This document shows, piece after piece, positions 41,238-52,409 of a DNA stretch of 64,000 bases. The translations under genes and the position numbers were made by a program. This DNA comes from Apodemus sylvaticus (Eukaryota; Chordata; Mammalia; Rodentia; Muridae): positions 6,756,070 through 6,820,069 of the forward strand of contig NC_067481.1 in NCBI RefSeq assembly GCF_947179515.1. The letters are read 5' to 3'. The notes under the pieces were generated by a model. It worked only from the letters and a program-made list of their open reading frames with translations, was not told the origin of the DNA and did no database searches. The stretch's first letter is position 1. The number at the start of each line of letters is the position of its first letter.

Positions 41238-41395
41238 GCTGGGCAGTGGTGGAACATGCTTTTAATAGCACTTGGGAGGCAGAGGCAGGCAGATTTCTGA
41301 GTTCGAGGCCAGTCTGGTCTACAGAGTGAGTTCCAGGACAGCCAGGGCTACACAGAGAAACCCTGTCTTGAAAAAACCAAACAAAAAAAAAATGG
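41238..41395 (+). repeat. B1 SINE
   Basis: GGCTGGGCAGTGGTGGAACA to CTTGAAAAAACCAAAC; TTTTG(T)TTTT-type sequence on both sides. Confidence 0.92.
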
Positions 41396-41449
41396 TTTTG
41401 TTTTTAGTGACAGGATCTTGTCATACAGCTCAGGATAGACTCAAAACCC

Positions 41450-41650
41450 CTTAAAATTATTTTTTACTTTATTTGTATGAGTGTTTTGCCTACAAGTATG
41501 TATGTGTACCATATGTGTGCATGGTGTAAAAAAATGGCCTTGAGTTCCCCAGAACTGTTGTTATAGATGATTGTTAGTGCCATGAAGATGCTGGGAACAG
41601 AACCTCAGTCTTTTGAAGTGCTCTTAACCACCGAGCCATCGGTCTAGTTT
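41450..41650 (-). repeat. B3 SINE
   Basis: GTATGAGTGTTTTGCCTACA to CTTAACCACCGAGCCATC. Confidence 0.8.
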
Positions 41651-41654
41651 TATG

Positions 41655-42520
41655 ACCTCAAAAGTCTTAATCCTCAGAATCCTTAATGCCTCAGAACTCT
41701 TGGTGAAGGGCTAAGAGGTGGTGGGGCACAGGCGGTCTATCTTCTCACTGTCTGTATCTAAGAATGCAATGAAGACATTAGCTGTCCGGTGGAGTGGCTG
41801 TGACTCTGGTATCCGGGTGGTATATTGTCACTTCCTACAGATACCGACTCCCAAGCCTTCAAGGTTGTACATCACTTGACACTGAAACCTAAGATGAGCG
41901 TCACCTGGCTTCACAGCTCGCTCATCATTCAACCACCCAATGCCGCCCCCTCTTCTGTTAACTGGTCATTCTAATATGTAGGTCCCTGGCACTTAGGGCC
42001 AGAGCTCTTCTCTTTGAACCTAAGTAACTCTAGATTGCAAACTGCTGCAGTCAGTGACTGCATTTTTTGCTTTGAAAGGCACTTTCGATGCAAAGGATGT
42101 TCAGTAAACACTTGGCCAAAGAAAAATTCACTTTCCTTATTTTAGCGGACTCATTAGTGTAGCAGAGGCTTTGGTATTCTTAACTGTATTTCGTTGGCTT
42201 CTAGGGAACACATTAACATTGGCCGTGTTCTTGCTCTCCTCTAACTGGAAGAGCTTTTGGAACTGAGAGATACTTCTCCAAGCCTCATCTACCACTCCCC
42301 CATAACCCGCAGCCCCGCATAGGAATCTGTGCCATTCTGTTTGCCCGCTATGAGCTTACCCTGGCTCCTGGGCTGTGGAACTCCTACTCACCCTCCAGTG
42401 CTCAGGTCCAAATCACCTTCTTTGTTAAGTCTTCTATACAGTGGGCAGAGGAACAGAGTCAGCCTTTCTCTATCTTTTTGACTTCCTCAGCATTCCCCCT
42501 AAGAGCTGTGTGTAAGTGTT
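41655..42520. other. SINE-free unique island upstream of Grb2
   Basis: About 860 bases with no recognised repeat, 1-2 kb 5' of the CpG island. No coding exon seen. Confidence 0.45.
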
Positions 42521-42524
42521 ATAG

Positions 42525-42525
<1 letters not shown>

Positions 42526-42566
<41 letters not shown>

Positions 42567-42750
42567 CAGTGTGTGCATGAGGGTGTGTGCAGGTAAATTC
42601 TGGTGTTATCAGAGGCCAGCGGCACTAAATCTCCTGGAGCTGGCGTTACAGACAGTTGTGAGCCATCTGGTGTAGATGCTTCGAACAGAACTCAGGTCCT
42701 CTGGAAGAGCAGCAAAGGATTTTTGACCTCTGAGAGGTCTCTCCAGCCCA
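42526..42750 (-). repeat. GT microsatellite and B3 SINE
   Basis: (GT)18 with a GCGCGC end (42,526-42,566), then reversed B3 body to TCTCCAGCCC. Confidence 0.82.
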
Positions 42751-42784
42751 AGACATCACTTGTTTACTCTTCTGCTGCTTCTCT

Positions 42785-43170
42785 TTATTTATTTATTTAA
42801 ATTAATTAATCTATTTTTATTTATTTATATGAGTACACTGTAGCTATCTTCAGACACACCAGGAGAGGGCATCAGATCCCATTTCAGATGAGGCACCATG
42901 TGGTTGCTGGGAATTGAACTCAGGACCTCTGGAAGAACAGTCGGTGCTCTTAGCCGCTGAGCCATCTCTCCAGCCCCTATTTTTTTTTATTTTATTTTAT
43001 TTATTTATTTATTTATTTTTTGTATTTTGTTTTTTTCGAGACAGGGTTTCTCTGTGTAGCCCTGGCTGTCCTGGAACTCACGCTGTAGACCAGGCTGGCC
43101 TCGAACTCACCTGCCTCTGTCTGCCTCCCAGAGTGCTGGGATTACAGGTGTGTGCCACCAACGCCTGGCA
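42785..43170 (-). repeat. B2 SINE followed by B1 SINE
   Basis: Reversed B2 (about 42,790-42,977) then reversed B1 (42,978-43,170) with a (TTTTA)n-like tail. These are the last SINEs before the CpG island. Confidence 0.93.
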
Positions 43171-43479
43171 TGCTTCTCTCTTTTTTTTTAACCGCTTGAA
43201 GGCCAGGATTTCTGCTCTTCTTTCCAGCACAGTGCTTACCTACAGTAGGAGGTTCATTCGGTGAACAGAATAATCAGACAATTCATCGGACACTGCAGGT
43301 TGTACGAACCAGATCCCCAAACATTTCTAGAATTGGTCCTCTATTTGGGTTGAGCCATCCTGAGATCTCTCCCCACTCCTCGAGGCCTCTTTGCTTTCCT
43401 TTGGTAGAAAGGACGTGATCAGTGTGGAAAGCTCTGTTCCTCTAGAGCAGAGCCGTAATTCACTTGCTCCTGTATGTAG

Positions 43480-44240
43480 AGGGTTACAAGGGCCCAGGGG
43501 CGGAGCCGAGTCTGTGCCACCTGCTGCGGGCGAGCTGACGCATGCGCGAAGTCCCCTCTCTTCCCCCTCCTCCCCCCAGTTACCTGCGGGGCGGAGCGGA
43601 GGAGGAGCGCTTGCGCTCTGGGCCTTTTCCGCCGGGGAAAGTCTCGCGGGGGCGGGGCGCGGCGGGGCGGGGCCGCGTGGGGAAGTTCTCGCGGGACCCT
43701 GGCGAGGAGCGGAAGCTAGGTTGCTCTGCCGCTTCTGCGATCGGGCGGCTGTGGCGGCGGCGCGAGCGAGGCTGCGGCGGGGACGGCGGTCGGGGCAGCG
43801 GGCGCCGCAGTCGGGGAGCAGCGGTGAGGTTGGCGGCCGCGGGCGGCAGCGCGGAGCGGGCCGGGTCGGGTGACGGAGTGGACGGCGCGTCACGGTGAGT
43901 GCAGGAGAGCGGGCGGGAAGTGAGCGGGAGCTCCGTCGTCCCCGCGCCGCAGCGGGCAGATCGGGCCCGGTCTGCTCGGGGCTGTCGGGAGGGCCGCTCG
44001 CGGGCTGAGGGAGGCTCGGACCCGAGCGCAGCGGCTGCGCAGCCGTCTCCTCGTTTCCCCTTTTGGGGCGCTTCCTTCCTGGTGCCGGTCTTCCTCCCGC
44101 TCCGGGCAGAGACCCGGCTCGCCTGTGAGGTCTGGTGCGGCGGCCGTCCGGCTGGGCGCAGAGGAGCCGGAGCCGCCGACAGGCACCGGGTGCTGCTCTG
44201 AGTCAGGCTGCCTGAGCCCGGGAGGCGGGGGATTCGGTGC
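43480..44240. promoter_or_regulatory. Grb2: CpG island, Grb2 promoter
   Basis: The only strongly GC- and CpG-rich segment of the window. Upstream features include an NRF1-like ACGCATGCGCGA (43,538-43,549), TCTCGCGGG repeated at 43,642 and 43,687, and a run of overlapping GC boxes at 43,648-43,673 with four G-tracts that could form a quadruplex. No TATA box is visible, as expected for a housekeeping-type promoter. The start site is inferred to lie at about 43,690-43,760. Confidence 0.85.
43700..43894 (+). other. Grb2: Grb2 exon 1 (5' UTR), start approximate
   Basis: Non-coding first exon inferred from the CpG island, plus orientation of exon 2, and a strong donor CACG/GTGAGT at 43,894/43,895. 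A second plausible donor, GCG/GTGAGG, lies at 43,823/43,824, so exon 1 may end there in some transcripts. The 5' end cannot be fixed from sequence. Long open frames run through here on both strands because GC-rich DNA has few stops; they are not evidence of protein. Confidence 0.7.
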
Positions 44241-45390
44241 GGGCTGCTAACGTGGTGATTGATGCTCCTTTGACCTGCCAGGCAACCACGTCACCATTTC
44301 TTGGCATCTTGCGATTGAATTGTGTGCGGGAATCCACCGTGACTTAGAATGATTGTTACCGGGACCCGTCAACGGGTCTTGGTGAGAGTTGGAAGCTTCT
44401 TCTTTAGAAGTACTTGAGGGGGGAAAAAAAAAACTCGCGTGTGGGGAGGAGGAGTAGCAGCAGCTGATGGGAATGCTGGTAGGAAGGATTTTTGGGGAGA
44501 GAGCCCCGCTGGTTCATGGCCGCTTACAACCCTCTTAGGTCGTGTGGGTTTGTAAGAAAATGATTTTAGGCTGTTTTTAAAAGCTATGGCAGTGCAGATT
44601 GCCGGGGAGCCGAGGCGCGTTTAACGTCATCTTTTGGTGCTGCTGACACTCAAAAAGAGGCTAGAGAAATTCGCTCTCTCGGCTTCTTCACCTCTCTTTC
44701 ACTTTGCTCTGCAGTTTTTGCCTTCTGTCCCCATTCTACTAGGGACACGAAGTGCATTTGTAACGCCAGTCATTGGCCTCTCCACCCCCTTCTAAAAAAT
44801 AACTTACTTCCCCTTCTTGCAGTACCTCCGCTATAATTTTCAAGTTTCTGCCAGTTTGGTCACTCTTCATTTTCTCCGTCGTTCTAAGATTCCCCCTTTT
44901 TCTTTTGGAGGGAGATAACCTTCCCTGTTTGCATTCCTTTTAAACGTCCACTGTATTCTTCAGCCCTCCAGAAGGACTACTAGGGAGCCAAGGGGTAGTG
45001 GGGACGGTAGGGGGTGGCTAAGTTCTCCCCCTGGGAACTAGGAAACTCAAAGGACTGAATTCATTCCTAAGTAATCGATAGTACTACCAGATCACAAGTG
45101 AATTCTGCCTGTTTGCTTGTGTTATTTGTATTTTGGAGTTTTCTTCACAGACCATGCTTATGTGCCTAGTATTTTCCTCCTTTCTCCCTCCCGTTTCTTT
45201 TCTCTGTTAGTAAGGGAGATTGAGTCAGTCCAGGAGCTGAGAGACTCCTTTTTAAGTTTTTAGTGAGGTCAACTACTGTTAAGTGAGAAATCATATGTGC
45301 AGTTTGTGAAATAAGAGATTGAAATAGAAGAGAACTTTGGGTATTTGTGAATTAAAGCCCTAACTAATAATTTAGTCCTAATCAGGCTTT
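44241..45390. other. SINE-free start of Grb2 intron 1
   Basis: About 1.15 kb with no recognised repeat, directly 3' of the CpG island. Likely to contain promoter-proximal regulatory DNA; no specific element is claimed. Confidence 0.5.
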
Positions 45391-45391
45391 T

Positions 45392-45592
45392 TTGTTTGTT
45401 TGTTTTTGTCTTTGTTTTATTTTTTGGTTTTTTTTGGATTTGTTTTTTTTTCCGAGACAGGGTTTCTATTTATAGCCCTGCAGTCCTGGAACTCACTCTG
45501 TAGACCAGGCTGGCCTCGAACTCAGAAATCTGCCTGCTTCTGCCTCCCAGAGTGCTGGGATTACAGGCGTGTGCCAGCACTGCCCGGCTTCT
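45392..45592 (-). repeat. B1 SINE
   Basis: Reversed B1; CTAATCAGGCTTTT on both sides (about 45,378 and 45,591) is the target duplication. Confidence 0.94.
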
Positions 45593-45614
45593 AATCAGGC
45601 TTTTAAAAGTGATT

Positions 45615-45870
45615 TTTAATTTTTTTTACATGCTTGAGTGTATTTGCCTCCATTTTTATAATATATATTATATATATGTATATTTGCACCATGTGCATGC
45701 CTGGTGCCCTCAGATGCTAAAGGAGAACAAATACCCTTGAATAGGAGTTACAGAGGGTTGTGAGCAGCCATATGGGTGTCAGGAATTGAACCCAGGTCCT
45801 TTGGGAGAGCAGCCAGCACTCAGCCAGAATAGCTCAGCACTCAGCTTGAGCTCTATTCTCTCTGGCTCAA
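45615..45870 (-). repeat. B3 SINE
   Basis: Reversed B3 with an AT run (about 45,657-45,683) and GGAATTGAACCCAGGTCC. Confidence 0.8.
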
Positions 45871-46154
45871 TAGTTGGTTTTATGCACTGCTTACTGTGGT
45901 ACTGAGGGATATTTTCATGATTTCCATTATGTCACATGTGTACAGCAGCCCTTATGGAGAGTTATAGAGTGTTAGACTTAGGAGACAGCAAGGCAGACCT
46001 GCCACTCTCCCGACAGGCACTCAGTAGCTTCCTGTTGATTGGCCACGGTTATTGAGATTTATTGTTCATAATTTTCATTTCATTCAGACATAGTGCATTA
46101 TCTGGAATGCAAATTTTAAAATTTGTTTAGTGTTTCCTCATTTTAGCAGTGTTT

Positions 46155-46325
46155 CTTTTTCTTTTCTTTTCTTTTTTTTTTCAAGATAGTGTTTCTCTGT
46201 ATAGTCCTGGCTGTCCTGGAACTCACTCTGTAGACCAGACTGGCCTCGAACTCAGAAATCCACCTGCCTCTGCCTCTGCCTCCCAAGTGCTGGGATTAAA
46301 GGTGTGCGCCACCACCACCCGGCTT
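46155..46325 (-). repeat. B1 SINE
   Basis: Full reversed B1; TTTAGCAGTG on both sides is the target duplication. Confidence 0.93.
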
Positions 46326-46394
46326 TAGCAGTGATTCTTAAAATTAAGGTATGTATGAACATAACCTGCTAATTAAAAATTTTTTATCCAATTT

Positions 46395-46615
46395 TTTTTG
46401 AGACAGGGTCTTGATATATTGTCCAGGTTGGTCTCAAACTATATCTGTATTGATTTATTTTTGAGACAGGGTCAGGGTTTCTCTGTTTAGTCCTGGCTTT
46501 CCTGGAACTCTATCTGTAGACTAATTAGGCTGGCCTTAAACTCACAGAGATTTTCCTGCCTCTGCTTTCCAAGTGCTGGGATTGAAGGTGTGCACCACCA
46601 TTAGCCCTGGTTTTG
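46395..46615 (-). repeat. Old B1 copies
   Basis: A short fragment (46,398-46,442) and a fuller reversed copy (46,455-46,612). Confidence 0.8.
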
Positions 46616-46729
46616 CCTTCAGTCGTCCTACTTCAGCCTTGCCTCAGTGCTTCTGCTGCTACTTGGTAGGGGACCCTGTCACCGTTAAGCAGCAGCAGAA
46701 GTCCACCAAGATTGCATAACAGGAACAAA

Positions 46730-47215
46730 ACAACTCAAAATACTGCAGGAAGCCCCTAAAACTGACCAGATTCACTAGGCCAGACTAAGCAATGGAAGCT
46801 GAGTCCCTCCAAGTTGTGAAGAAGACTTTCAAACCAACAAAACTTCAAAGAACATTTGCAACCACGCCAAGTGCTTGGAAGAAGCAGAAACCAGCTGAGC
46901 TGCTTGGAAGAGGTTTAGGCCAGAGTCAGTTTGAAAAGACACTCTCCAACCTGTTGAGCTGCCTGCAGCCTGTGCGGTGAGCGCCAGATTTCCCAGCTTC
47001 TGTGAGCTGTCACTCAATCTGGAGTGGAATTTGGTTGATGCAGCTGTCTTTGAGTCATTTCTGCTCCTGTAAGCAACCCCTCGCCCACAATCTGTAACTC
47101 ACTGCAGTACAACTTAGTGGTTCACCGAGTTGGGCTTTGGTGGGTTCCCTATCTGGGCTGAGTAGACCGGTGTGTTGTGTCTCTCCAGGAAAAGGTTGTC
47201 ACACTACAAGCAGGC
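46730..47215 (+). repeat. LTR-like repeat, plus copy
   Basis: Shares long, ordered similarity with the reverse complement of about 53,695-54,165: ACAACTCAAAATA, AGACACTCTCCAACCTGTTG, TTTGAGTCATTTCTGCTCC. The family is not recognised; the other copy's AATAAA suggests an LTR. Confidence 0.75.
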
Positions 47216-47261
47216 ACCCAACAATAAATTAGTCCCTGAATTCGGTGGTTTAAAAATAGGT

Positions 47262-47650
47262 TTGCATACAAATACTTGGATTTAGTCTCCCTACCCTCCC
47301 CCGGCCCCTTGAGAAGAATTGAACTAGAACCCTATACACAATGGTCAAGCTCATATTCTACCATGATCCAGTTCCGCTAGATCCTAGTGCTGGGGTGTAC
47401 ACATGGTAGATGAACTCTGTACCACTGTGCTGTATGCCTCAAGCCAGTGCTCAGTTTTTTGGGGCTCAGTTTATTAGTTTATCTTCTATAACCTCATTAT
47501 ATATTGAGTGTGACCTTGAATTTCTGATCCTTTTGCTGTTACATCCTGAAGTGCCAGGATTGCAGATGTAAACCACCACACCCCATCGGGGATCAAAATT
47601 TGAGCTGTGTGCTTGTGAGGCCAGTGCTCCACCGACCCGGCAGCATAAGT
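47262..47650 (-). repeat. B4/B1-type SINE remnants
   Basis: ID-like reversed head near 47,400 and B1-like CATCCTGAAGTGCCAGGATTGC near 47,545, both strongly diverged. Confidence 0.45.
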
Positions 47651-47654
47651 AGTT

Positions 47655-48240
47655 CTCATGTATGTAAAGGAGCACAGGGGTGATTTAACTTTAAGACGTA
47701 TCCGAGGGTCTGCTGCCACGGTGGTGTGAGGCCGAGTGCCCAGGAATGCTTTACCACTCTCCATGAAACTTGCCCCATAGCTTAGACTGAGCCTGACTCC
47801 GCTGCCGCAGAGGTGACAGGCATATGCCTTCACATCGTCAACCCAGGGCCTTCAGTGTGATAGGCAAGTGCTTTACCAGGAGTGTCATCAGCAACTCCAG
47901 GCTCAGTCCCAGTTTGTAGTTAGTAGGGTTGTGTATGTATCTGTCATAAGAGTTCTTCTGAGTTCATATATGTGGGTACCAGTTCTAGATTTACTGTCGC
48001 ATGTAGACTTGCAGTTGAAAAGGACCCATGATACTAGTTAACATCTTAATCATCAAGGTAGTTTGTTAGCTAGGTGCCGTTAGCTTTATTTTCCATTTGA
48101 GGTGTTACTGGGATTTAGAAAATGTAAGTTTCTTCTCTGGCCTCACCTGTTCTTTGCAAATGCTAAAGAAATAGTTGAATACTGGGCATTATACCAAAGT
48201 ATCTATAAGGCCTTTGGTTTGCGAACTCACTATAAATTCC
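47655..48240. other. Unique intronic stretch
   Basis: No clear repeat or exon. Confidence 0.4.
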
Positions 48241-48242
48241 TA

Positions 48243-48580
48243 GGGTTTCCATTGCTATAAAGAGACACTATGACCAAGGCAACTTTTATAAAGGACAACC
48301 TTAATTAGGCTGGCTTACAGGATCAGAGGTTCTGTCCATTATCATCATGGCAGGAAGCATGGCAGTGTCCAGGCAGATGTGGTGCTGGAGAAGGAGCTGA
48401 GAGTTCTACGTCTTCATCTGCAGGTAAATAGGAAAAGACTGGCTTCTAGGAGGCTAGGAGAAGGTTCTCAAGGCCCACCCCTAAAGAAAGTGACTTACTT
48501 TCTCCACTCTAACAAGGCCACACCTCTATTAGTGCCACTCCCTGGGCCAAGGAGATTCAAACCACCACAGGAAAAATAGT
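48243..48580 (-). repeat. MaLR-type LTR
   Basis: Reads in reverse as a solo LTR related to 60,885-61,218: GGGTTTCCATTGCTATAAAG and AGACACTATGACCAAGGC are the complement of that LTR's end. Confidence 0.8.
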
Positions 48581-48644
48581 AAGGGTACTACACAGAAAGT
48601 AATAGTATTTTGTTATATACTAGTAGAGAGAACAATTGTCCTTC

Positions 48645-48790
48645 CACCCCCCCTTCAGACAGGGTTTCTCTGTTTAGCCCTGGCTCTCCTGGAACTCACT
48701 CTGTAGACCAGACTGGCCTCGAACTCAGAAATCCACCTGCCTCTGCCTCCCAAGTGCTGGGATTAAAGGCGTGAGCCACCACTGCCAGGC
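48645..48790 (-). repeat. B1 SINE
   Basis: Reversed B1; AGAGAACAATTGT on both sides (48,626 and 48,791) is the target duplication. Confidence 0.94.
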
Positions 48791-49094
48791 AAGAGAACAA
48801 TTGTTAACACACATTCATGTGTTATATTAGGTTACACAAATTGGATGAAGAGCTAGGATTATATCATTGTCTTTGAAAAGCAGGAATCAATAAAACTCAA
48901 AAAACTCTCATTATCAAAATACCATGTAGCAGAATGCCACACATTTTATGTCAATCACATTTTATGTGCTGAGATAGACACCTGCAGCACAACTGTACAG
49001 CAGTAGAAAATCCACGGGATCAGGCATGGCGTGAGGCTTAGTACATACCCTGTTTGCCAAGTGCTTAAGAGCTCTAGAGTGGGTCCCTGCACTA

Positions 49095-49210
49095 GTTTTT
49101 AAGAGGGTGTGGTGATACAAGCCTGTAATCCCAGCACTAGGAAGTCATCCTGTGCTACATAGAGTTGGAAACCAGCCTGGGCTACAAGAGATGCTATCTC
49201 AACACAAACA
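49095..49210 (+). repeat. Old B1 fragment
   Basis: GGGTGTGGTGATACAAGCC and AGAGATGCTATCTCAACAC. Confidence 0.7.
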
Positions 49211-49439
49211 TAGGCAAGGTAGTTTTCAGTATCTGTCACCACATTCAACTCATTCGCAGCAGTTATCACTAAGCCCTGTGAGTTATACCTAGCACCTGAA
49301 AAGATAAGACCCGGGAGGTCTTGTCGACCTGAATTTAGGGCCAGCACAAGCCACAGTAAGTTTGTCTTAAATGCCAAAACTCACATGTCTAAACCTGTGA
49401 AAGTTTAAACTGTTTAAGTAATCAGTCACATGCAGAAAA

Positions 49440-49800
49440 TCAAAGCAGAGGCTATTGAGATAGATCAGCAAGTAAGAGTGCTTGCTGCCAAGCCTGGTGA
49501 CCTGAGAGTTCTGTCCCTGGAACCTACTTGGTGGGAATTGAGAACTGACCGTTGGGCGGTAGTGGCGCATGCCTTTGATCCCAGCACTTGGGAGGCAGAG
49601 GCGGGCAAATTTCTGAGTTCAAGGGCCAGCCTGGTCTACAGAGTGAGTTCCAGGACAGGCAGGGCTATACAGAGAAACCCTGTCGTGGGGGGGGGGGGGG
49701 AGGGAAAGATAAAAGATAACTGCCCAAAACTTTCTTCTGACTTCCACATGTAGGTAGGTATACGTGTGCAAACACACAAATAGATAAATGTGAGAAAGTT
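49440..49800 (+). repeat. ID/B4-type SINE interrupted by a B1
   Basis: tRNA-like head (AGATAGATCAGCAAGTAAGA) is split by a B1 (49,552-49,685). The B1 tail has become a G-run (49,686-49,700). The older element resumes at CTTTCTTCTGACTTCCACA. Confidence 0.75.
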
Positions 49801-49804
49801 AAAT

Positions 49805-50530
49805 CAATACTTCCATGTATGTAGCATATAAAAATTAGCATTTCACTTAGAAAACCCGAATGTATTAGATTATCCATAACAAAGGAATTCCAATCTTCCA
49901 TTAAAGATGGCGACAAAAATCCTACACTATGCACAACGTTATTAAAGGAAGAATCTGAAGATAAATGTGTGTGCCATGATTTTTCAGGCGCATGCACACT
50001 CCGTCTGACTGAGCTAGGGCATATTCTTTCCCACTGAGCTGTTACTCCAGCTCCTATACAGTCGACAGCACTGTACTCCTTAAGAAGGTGAAGTGGCAGG
50101 GCGCGCTAACAGTACATCAGAGCATCTCTGAACTGTGTAGCACATATGTAAAGTCTAAGACAAGAGTTTTAATTGTTGAAGTGATAGGGATTATATCTGA
50201 AAAGTTGCCTAAAGGACTACATTGTAAGATTTATTCTTATTTAAGTTCTCACATTCTCATTCTTTATCTCCCTCTCCCCTCTTCTCTCTTCCACTCTCTT
50301 CCTCTCTCTATGGAACTAGGCCAGCGTAGCTTAATGTAGAGCCTTCTTGGTGTGGGAAGACAGGAGAAATAGCTCCCATTCAAATATTCTATCTGTTGCA
50401 CCTATAATACTGAGTAAGCCTTTTAAACAAGACCCAGTGTTCTAACTAGAAAGGTGTGTTAATAGCTACCTTCTAAGATACATGAGCATTAAATCATATA
50501 GGCACATCACACACACATATATGGCACTCT
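49805..50530. other. Unique intronic stretch
   Basis: Mostly AT-rich; an ID-like reversed fragment may lie near 49,980-50,050. No exon recognised. Confidence 0.4.
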
Positions 50531-50536
50531 TTCCAG

Positions 50537-50596
<60 letters not shown>
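50537..50596. repeat. (GT)n(GA)n compound microsatellite
   Basis: About 7 GT units followed directly by about 22 GA units. Confidence 0.97.
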
Positions 50597-50599
<3 letters not shown>

Positions 50600-50619
50600 G
50601 AAATTTAAAAAAAAGCAAA

Positions 50620-50815
50620 GCTATCAGGACTGGGGAGATGTAGGAGGTTAAGAGCATTCATTAATTCTCCCAGGAGACCTGTGTGTAGATCTGCATTTAT
50701 GTAAGACATCTTATGGGCACCTTTAATTTTAGCTGCAGGGGATCTGACAGCCTCTCTGGCCTCCTAGGGCACTGGGCATCAATCACTCAAGGCACCCAGA
50801 TAGAGTTGAGGTTTT
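50620..50815 (+). repeat. Old B3-type SINE
   Basis: GGACTGGGGAGATGTAGGAGG head and GCAGGGGATCTGACAGCC body. Confidence 0.65.
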
Positions 50816-50879
50816 TAGAAAATTGTAGATATCAAAAATAACTACAGAAAATATATTGGGAATTTAAGGGTACTGGGGT

Positions 50880-51495
50880 GTACCTTTTTTGTATTTGATA
50901 CTTTTATACTTGCTAGGGTTTTTTTTTTTTTTTCGTTTCTTCTCTTGAGAGTTGGCACCCATAGAATAGCCAAGGGATGACCCTGAAGAGCAAGCCAGAG
51001 TCCTCAGACTTTGCTAGAGGACCTCCTCCCAGGCGCTCTTGTTCCCTCGGCAGCACTCACACCACCGGTCTGAATATTCCTGGGTTTGCTGTTGGTGGTT
51101 ATGTTTGACTAATGCCCCAGATGTTTGCTTTAGAACAAGAATAATAGTCACCCAGGCCCTCAAATGAGCTGCTAATGTGGTGGTAATTATCCAAGAAAGG
51201 TGTCACTGGAAATAATCTGCTCCCATTCTGCCGGGCCCTTGGTGTCGTGTCTACCTTTGTTTAGTTTGTTTGAGAACTGTGTCTGCAAACAGGAACGGGC
51301 TTCATTTTCCCTTAGGTCTACAGAGGTGAAGCTCATGATCACTCTGTCCCAGGTCATTGTCACTGGAATCACTGTGGAGGAGTGTCAGTTGTCCACCTAC
51401 TGCTTACGTGGTTAGGACTCTCCTGACTGAGGAAAGCAGTTGTGTGAAGGGAACATGAAGAGGCTGGGGTCGACCATTCAGCACTAGCCTGTATT
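50880..51495. other. SINE-free island in Grb2 intron 1
   Basis: About 600 bases of apparently single-copy DNA with homeodomain-like TAATTAT (about 51,185) and Forkhead-like GTTTGTTTG. No splice-flanked coding exon seen. Confidence 0.5.
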
Positions 51496-51499
51496 TACC

Positions 51500-51670
51500 T
51501 GTCCCCAGAGAAGATATTTGGGGGAGACTTGATAGTGTGTACTTGTCTCAGCACTCCAGGGGCGATCCAGGAGGATCACCTCAAATTCTGGACCAATCTG
51601 GTGTACTTATAAAGAGTTCCAGGCCAGCTGAAACTACATTGTAAAACCCACCGCACCTCCAGATTCGCAG
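51500..51670 (+). repeat. Old B4/B1-type SINE
   Basis: CTTGATAGTGTGTACTTGTC and GTTCCAGGCCAGCTGAAAC. Confidence 0.55.
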
Positions 51671-51674
51671 AAAC

Positions 51675-52400
51675 AGATTCTTTTTAAATATAAATGAGAA
51701 CTTCAGCCATGCTGGATAAAAATAAGGTAGAGGCAGGCTATTCCTGGGTGTTAAACCCAGGCCATCTATTTGAAGGACTGGGCAGACCCCAGGTGTGTGG
51801 GTATCTTGTGCAAGAGTGAATTTCTACCACCACCCCCTCCAGCACAGAGCGCTGAAGCTGTCTTTCTCTGTGACCAGATGACAAGTCTGACATGAACAGA
51901 GCTAGTGCTCGTTGTATCACAGTCAGTGGAATCGGAAAGTTTCTCCGCTTGCTCTCATCACTTTATGGGAACGGATCAAGGTTTAATTTCAATAGAGTAG
52001 AGCTTCTCGAGACCCTAGTCCTACGTGGTTTCTGACAGGATATGGGGGCATCTTGGTTCTCAGGAGACCAGCCGGTGGCGAGGGATGGGAGGGACGGGGT
52101 GGCCCCACCTCCAAGGGGCCTGCTGTTAAGTGGGCTGAAGGAACTGCCTTGGGTGGGGGAGACGTGTGAAGGGCTGCTGGAGGAAAGGCTTAGACTGAAG
52201 ACTGAAGGAGGCTCTTGCCGGTTCCTGAGTTTACTGCCTGCGGGAAGGAAGAGGAAGTGTATTCTGGCATAGCTTAGGCAGCTCTTGCTATTGGCTGCTG
52301 GACCTGTCAGTCGCCCCGGCCTGAGGTTGAAAAGAGGAAGGAGAGCCGTTGCCTGGAAGGAAGGAGGAGGGGGCTGAGCTCTACGGAGCCAGGGGGCGTG
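51675..52400. other. SINE-free sequence before exon 2
   Basis: Moderately GC-rich from about 52,020. Long opposite-strand frames (to 152 codons) lack any recognised domain. Confidence 0.45.
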
Positions 52401-52409
52401 GGGGCTGGG

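Noticed and set aside
43327..43893. 188-codon minus-strand open frame across the CpG island
   Set aside because: Proline/arginine-rich translation typical of GC-rich DNA with few stop codons; overlaps the Grb2 promoter and exon 1, and the opposite strand has equally long frames.
46792..46980. 62-codon plus-strand frame and its antisense frame as a possible small gene
   Set aside because: Falls entirely in the LTR-like repeat shared with 53,695-54,165, and the frame is not kept in the second copy.
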